Assembly (NCBI GenBank): GCA_945938055.1
Contig: CAMEUH010000041.1
Location: 1-13,989 of the forward strand
DNA length: 13,989 nucleotides
From: an uncultured Eubacteriaceae bacterium
Lineage (GTDB): Bacteria > Bacillota > Clostridia > Lachnospirales > Lachnospiraceae
Direction: 5' to 3'
The translations under genes and the position numbers were made by a program. The notes under the pieces are model-generated. The model had not been told where the DNA came from, did not search any database, and saw only the letters and a program-made list of their open reading frames with translations. Numbering within the stretch: position 1 is the first letter of the stretch; every line of letters begins with the position of its first letter. Of this stretch, positions 11,941 through 13,989 are shown piece after piece.

Positions 11941-13584
11941 CTATTTCGTTCCTTTCGCCTCTATCAGTGAAAATGCAATATTAATGGCGTGATCTCCCAC
12001 TCGTTCAAGACCGGAAACCACATCCGAGAAATAAATTCCAGCCTGAGCACTACACTTTCCTTCGTTCAGGCGAAGAATATGTGTTGCCTGAAGATTACGC
12101 TCCATCTGGTCAATGGTATCCTCTAAATCTGAAATTTCCTGCATGCGCTCCGTATTTCCCGTGACGAACATGTCAAGGGATTCCTCCAGAATCTTGTTAA
12201 TCAGAAACATCATTTCCTTTAACTCGTTCTGACTGCTCTCTGAAAGACGGATTCCGTTTTCATAAAGTTGTGGTATGATTTCTGCAATACTTTCTGCATG
12301 GTCGCCAATACGCTCAATGTCATTGACTACGTGGAAATATGCAGCAATCATGTTGGCATCGGCAATCGGGAGGGTATTCTGGTTAATTTTTACCAGATAA
12401 TCGCTAATCTGCTCGTCCAGAAAATCAATATAACGTTCTGTTTCAAAAACGCGCTGACGCTTTTCTTCGTCATTCTCAATCAGGCATTCTACTGCCAGAT
12501 TCAGGTTCTTAAATGCCATGTGCGCCATACGCTCCATCTCCTGTACCGCAACATATACTGCAACGGCAGGGTTTGGAAGGCTATGCTTAATATATTGTAG
12601 TGTAAATGACTCATCCTGTTCCTTTTCATCCTCACCCGGTACAAGAAGATAGGTACACTTAATAATCAGATTCATGAATGGATAGAATACAATTACCTGG
12701 AAAACCTTAAAAAGGAAATGGGTCCATGCAATGTTTCGTCCAAGATTTGCCGCATCCTGTCCATGTCCGCTGAAGAAGTAAATAATTTCCTCTATCTGTT
12801 CTCCGAAGAAGAATATCAGCACAAACATCAGAATCGTGCCAAAAATATTAAACAACAGGTGAATCAGCGCTGCTCTCTTGGCATTCTTGGTTCCGCCAAC
12901 AGCTGATAAAAGTGCAGAAGTACATGCACCAATATTACATCCAAGAATAACAAACATGCAGATGTGCAGATTAACAAGTCCCTGCGATGCCATGACAACC
13001 AGAATACTGACCGTCACAGAAGAGCTCTGAACCACCGACGTAATCACAAGTCCTAATACAACCGCAAGAATCGGATTCGTAAAATTTCCAAAGAAAGTAA
13101 TGACTTCCGGAATCTCACGTAATGCACCCATAGCAGCCGACATGGTGCTGATTCCAACAAAAAGAAGTCCAAAACCTAAAACGATTTCGCCCGTCTTTCG
13201 AATAAGCGGTTTTTTTACATAATTCACCATAAATGCACCGGCAAATACGAAGATTGGCGCAATTGTACTTAACCGGAACGCAACCAGCATTGCCGTAACC
13301 GTCGTACCAATATTGGCACCAAGAATAATACCGCATGCTTCTGCAAGCTTCATAAGCCCTGAATTCACAAAGGTAACCACCATGACCGTTGCCGCACTGG
13401 AGGACTGGATGACTGCCGTGAAGAAAAGTCCCACCAAAAGCCCCATAAACTTATTCTTTGTAAATGCCTCCAGAATGCCTCGAAGCCGGTTTCCGGCAAC
13501 CTTCTCAATACCGCGGCTCATCATGTTCATTCCGGATACAAATAACCCCAGACCACCCATTAATTCTATTGCAATTAGCATCAT
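11941..13584 (-). CDS. Na+/phosphate cotransporter of the NptA/PNaS family with PhoU-like tail, 547 aa
   Basis: An inner-membrane sodium:phosphate symporter. Two inverted repeats carry the family signatures: Q-S-S-S-A-A-T at 60-66 with G-A-N-I-G-T-T at 89-95, and Q-S-S-S-V-T-V at 186-192 with G-C-N-I-G-A-C at 215-221. Eight or so hydrophobic segments lie between residues 1 and about 315. From about 335 to the end is a soluble helical PhoU-like domain with the repeated E-R-I-G-D-H-A and E-R-V-G-D-H-A motifs (metal-binding in PhoU). The length is normal for clostridial NptA-type proteins. GGAG lies about 10 nt before the ATG; a second ATG follows directly. It is a chromosomal flank gene with higher GC than the element. 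Confidence 0.93.
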   Translation of the reverse strand: MMLIAIELMGGLGLFVSGMNMMSRGIEKVAGNRLRGILEAFTKNKFMGLLVGLFFTAVIQSSSAATVMVVTFVNSGLMKLAEACGIILGANIGTTVTAMLVAFRLSTIAPIFVFAGAFMVNYVKKPLIRKTGEIVLGFGLLFVGISTMSAAMGALREIPEVITFFGNFTNPILAVVLGLVITSVVQSSSVTVSILVVMASQGLVNLHICMFVILGCNIGACTSALLSAVGGTKNAKRAALIHLLFNIFGTILMFVLIFFFGEQIEEIIYFFSGHGQDAANLGRNIAWTHFLFKVFQVIVFYPFMNLIIKCTYLLVPGEDEKEQDESFTLQYIKHSLPNPAVAVYVAVQEMERMAHMAFKNLNLAVECLIENDEEKRQRVFETERYIDFLDEQISDYLVKINQNTLPIADANMIAAYFHVVNDIERIGDHAESIAEIIPQLYENGIRLSESSQNELKEMMFLINKILEESLDMFVTGNTERMQEISDLEDTIDQMERNLQATHILRLNEGKCSAQAGIYFSDVVSGLERVGDHAINIAFSLIEAKGTK

Positions 13585-13687
13585 GACTGATTATCTCCTG
13601 TTTTTATATTTAACCCACAATAACCATTATAGTATAATATTGCTCCTTTTGTAAACCAGAAGTAAATTATTTGTAAAAAACTTTTTC

Positions 13688-13989
13688 TCATTCTGCAGCA
13701 ATTCCTACATAATCCAGGAAATTCCGTATTTCCACATCCCAGAACTTCCATTCATGTCCCATTCCCTCCATCTGATGATAGACATAATCATATTCCGGAC
13801 AGGAAAGAGCTTCCATGCATTCCTTTACAGAAAGGTTCAGGGAAAGCCATGGGTCCAGACTTCCACAGGCATGATAAATCCTTGGTTTATCTCCAGATTC
13901 TCCTGCTACCTTCTTTGCCAGATACTTCATACTATATTCCGTTTCGTGGATCTCCTCCTGTCCAAACATGCGCACACGCGGATCCATGG
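13688..13989 (-). CDS. Esterase, α/β-hydrolase family (C-terminal part, runs off window)
   Basis: The frame is open from the window edge to TGA at 13688. About 100 residues are visible and they resemble the end of esterase D/tributyrin-esterase-type hydrolases. Y-H-A-C-G-S-L-D-P-W-L holds the likely catalytic Asp. Q-M-E-G-M-G-H-E-W-K-F-W-D holds the catalytic His, and the protein ends with F-L-D-Y-V. The nucleophile Ser lies outside the window. These enzymes cleave short-chain acyl or acetyl esters, some from sugars. An ATG at 13987 is probably internal. The gap to the transporter start (13585-13687) shows no strong hairpin. Confidence 0.75.
   Translation of the reverse strand, partial: MDPRVRMFGQEEIHETEYSMKYLAKKVAGESGDKPRIYHACGSLDPWLSLNLSVKECMEALSCPEYDYVYHQMEGMGHEWKFWDVEIRNFLDYVGIAAE

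Overview
The window looks like chromosomal DNA of a spore-forming Clostridia bacterium, probably Lachnospiraceae-like. The evidence is Gram-positive ribosome binding sites, a PdaB-type polysaccharide deacetylase, a NptA-type phosphate transporter, and the style of the large serine recombinase. Ordinary chromosome lies at both ends: 1-803 and 11318-13989 are moderate in GC, while the block between them is visibly AT-rich.

The main feature is a roughly 10.5 kb integrative element that splits the deacetylase gene in two. The first 70 codons lie at 596-805 and the remaining 192 codons at 11314-11889. Joining them at the shared core CATGGG (804-809 and 11312-11317) restores one intact 262-residue reading frame across the conserved D-A-A-W-G stretch. 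The element's two ends carry 19-bp arms that match at 17 of 19 positions in inverted orientation. This is the expected appearance of a split attP of a large serine recombinase, and the symmetry axis falls on a TG dinucleotide inside the core.

Element, left to right: a minus-strand terminator at the left end; a tight three-gene operon of ATPase (3262-4959), HNH nuclease (2383-3258) and a second, different HNH protein (1087-2379), transcribed toward the left end; a lone DUF4062 protein (5197-6213); the large serine recombinase (6331-7869), preceded by a 48-codon ORF and two hairpins; a divergent excisionase-like HTH protein (8297-8485); a very acidic 64-residue protein with its own strong promoter (8761-8955); and a second operon of P-loop kinase-like protein, GNAT fused to a PUA-like domain, and ASCH protein (9102-11145). 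No relaxase, conjugation, replication, phage structural, tRNA or CRISPR feature was seen. The element therefore looks like a non-conjugative integrative island carrying defence-type cargo on both sides of a central recombination module.

The flanks hold the start of an acyltransferase-3 membrane protein (1-416), a Na+/phosphate cotransporter with a PhoU-like tail (11941-13584) and the C-terminal end of an esterase (13688-13989). The strongest candidates for an undescribed system are the ATPase-HNH-HNH operon, which is Septu-like in logic but not in architecture, and the kinase/GNAT-PUA/ASCH operon. A third possibility is that the split deacetylase is a reversible, skin-like developmental switch. 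All functional statements are read from motifs and context, without database searches.
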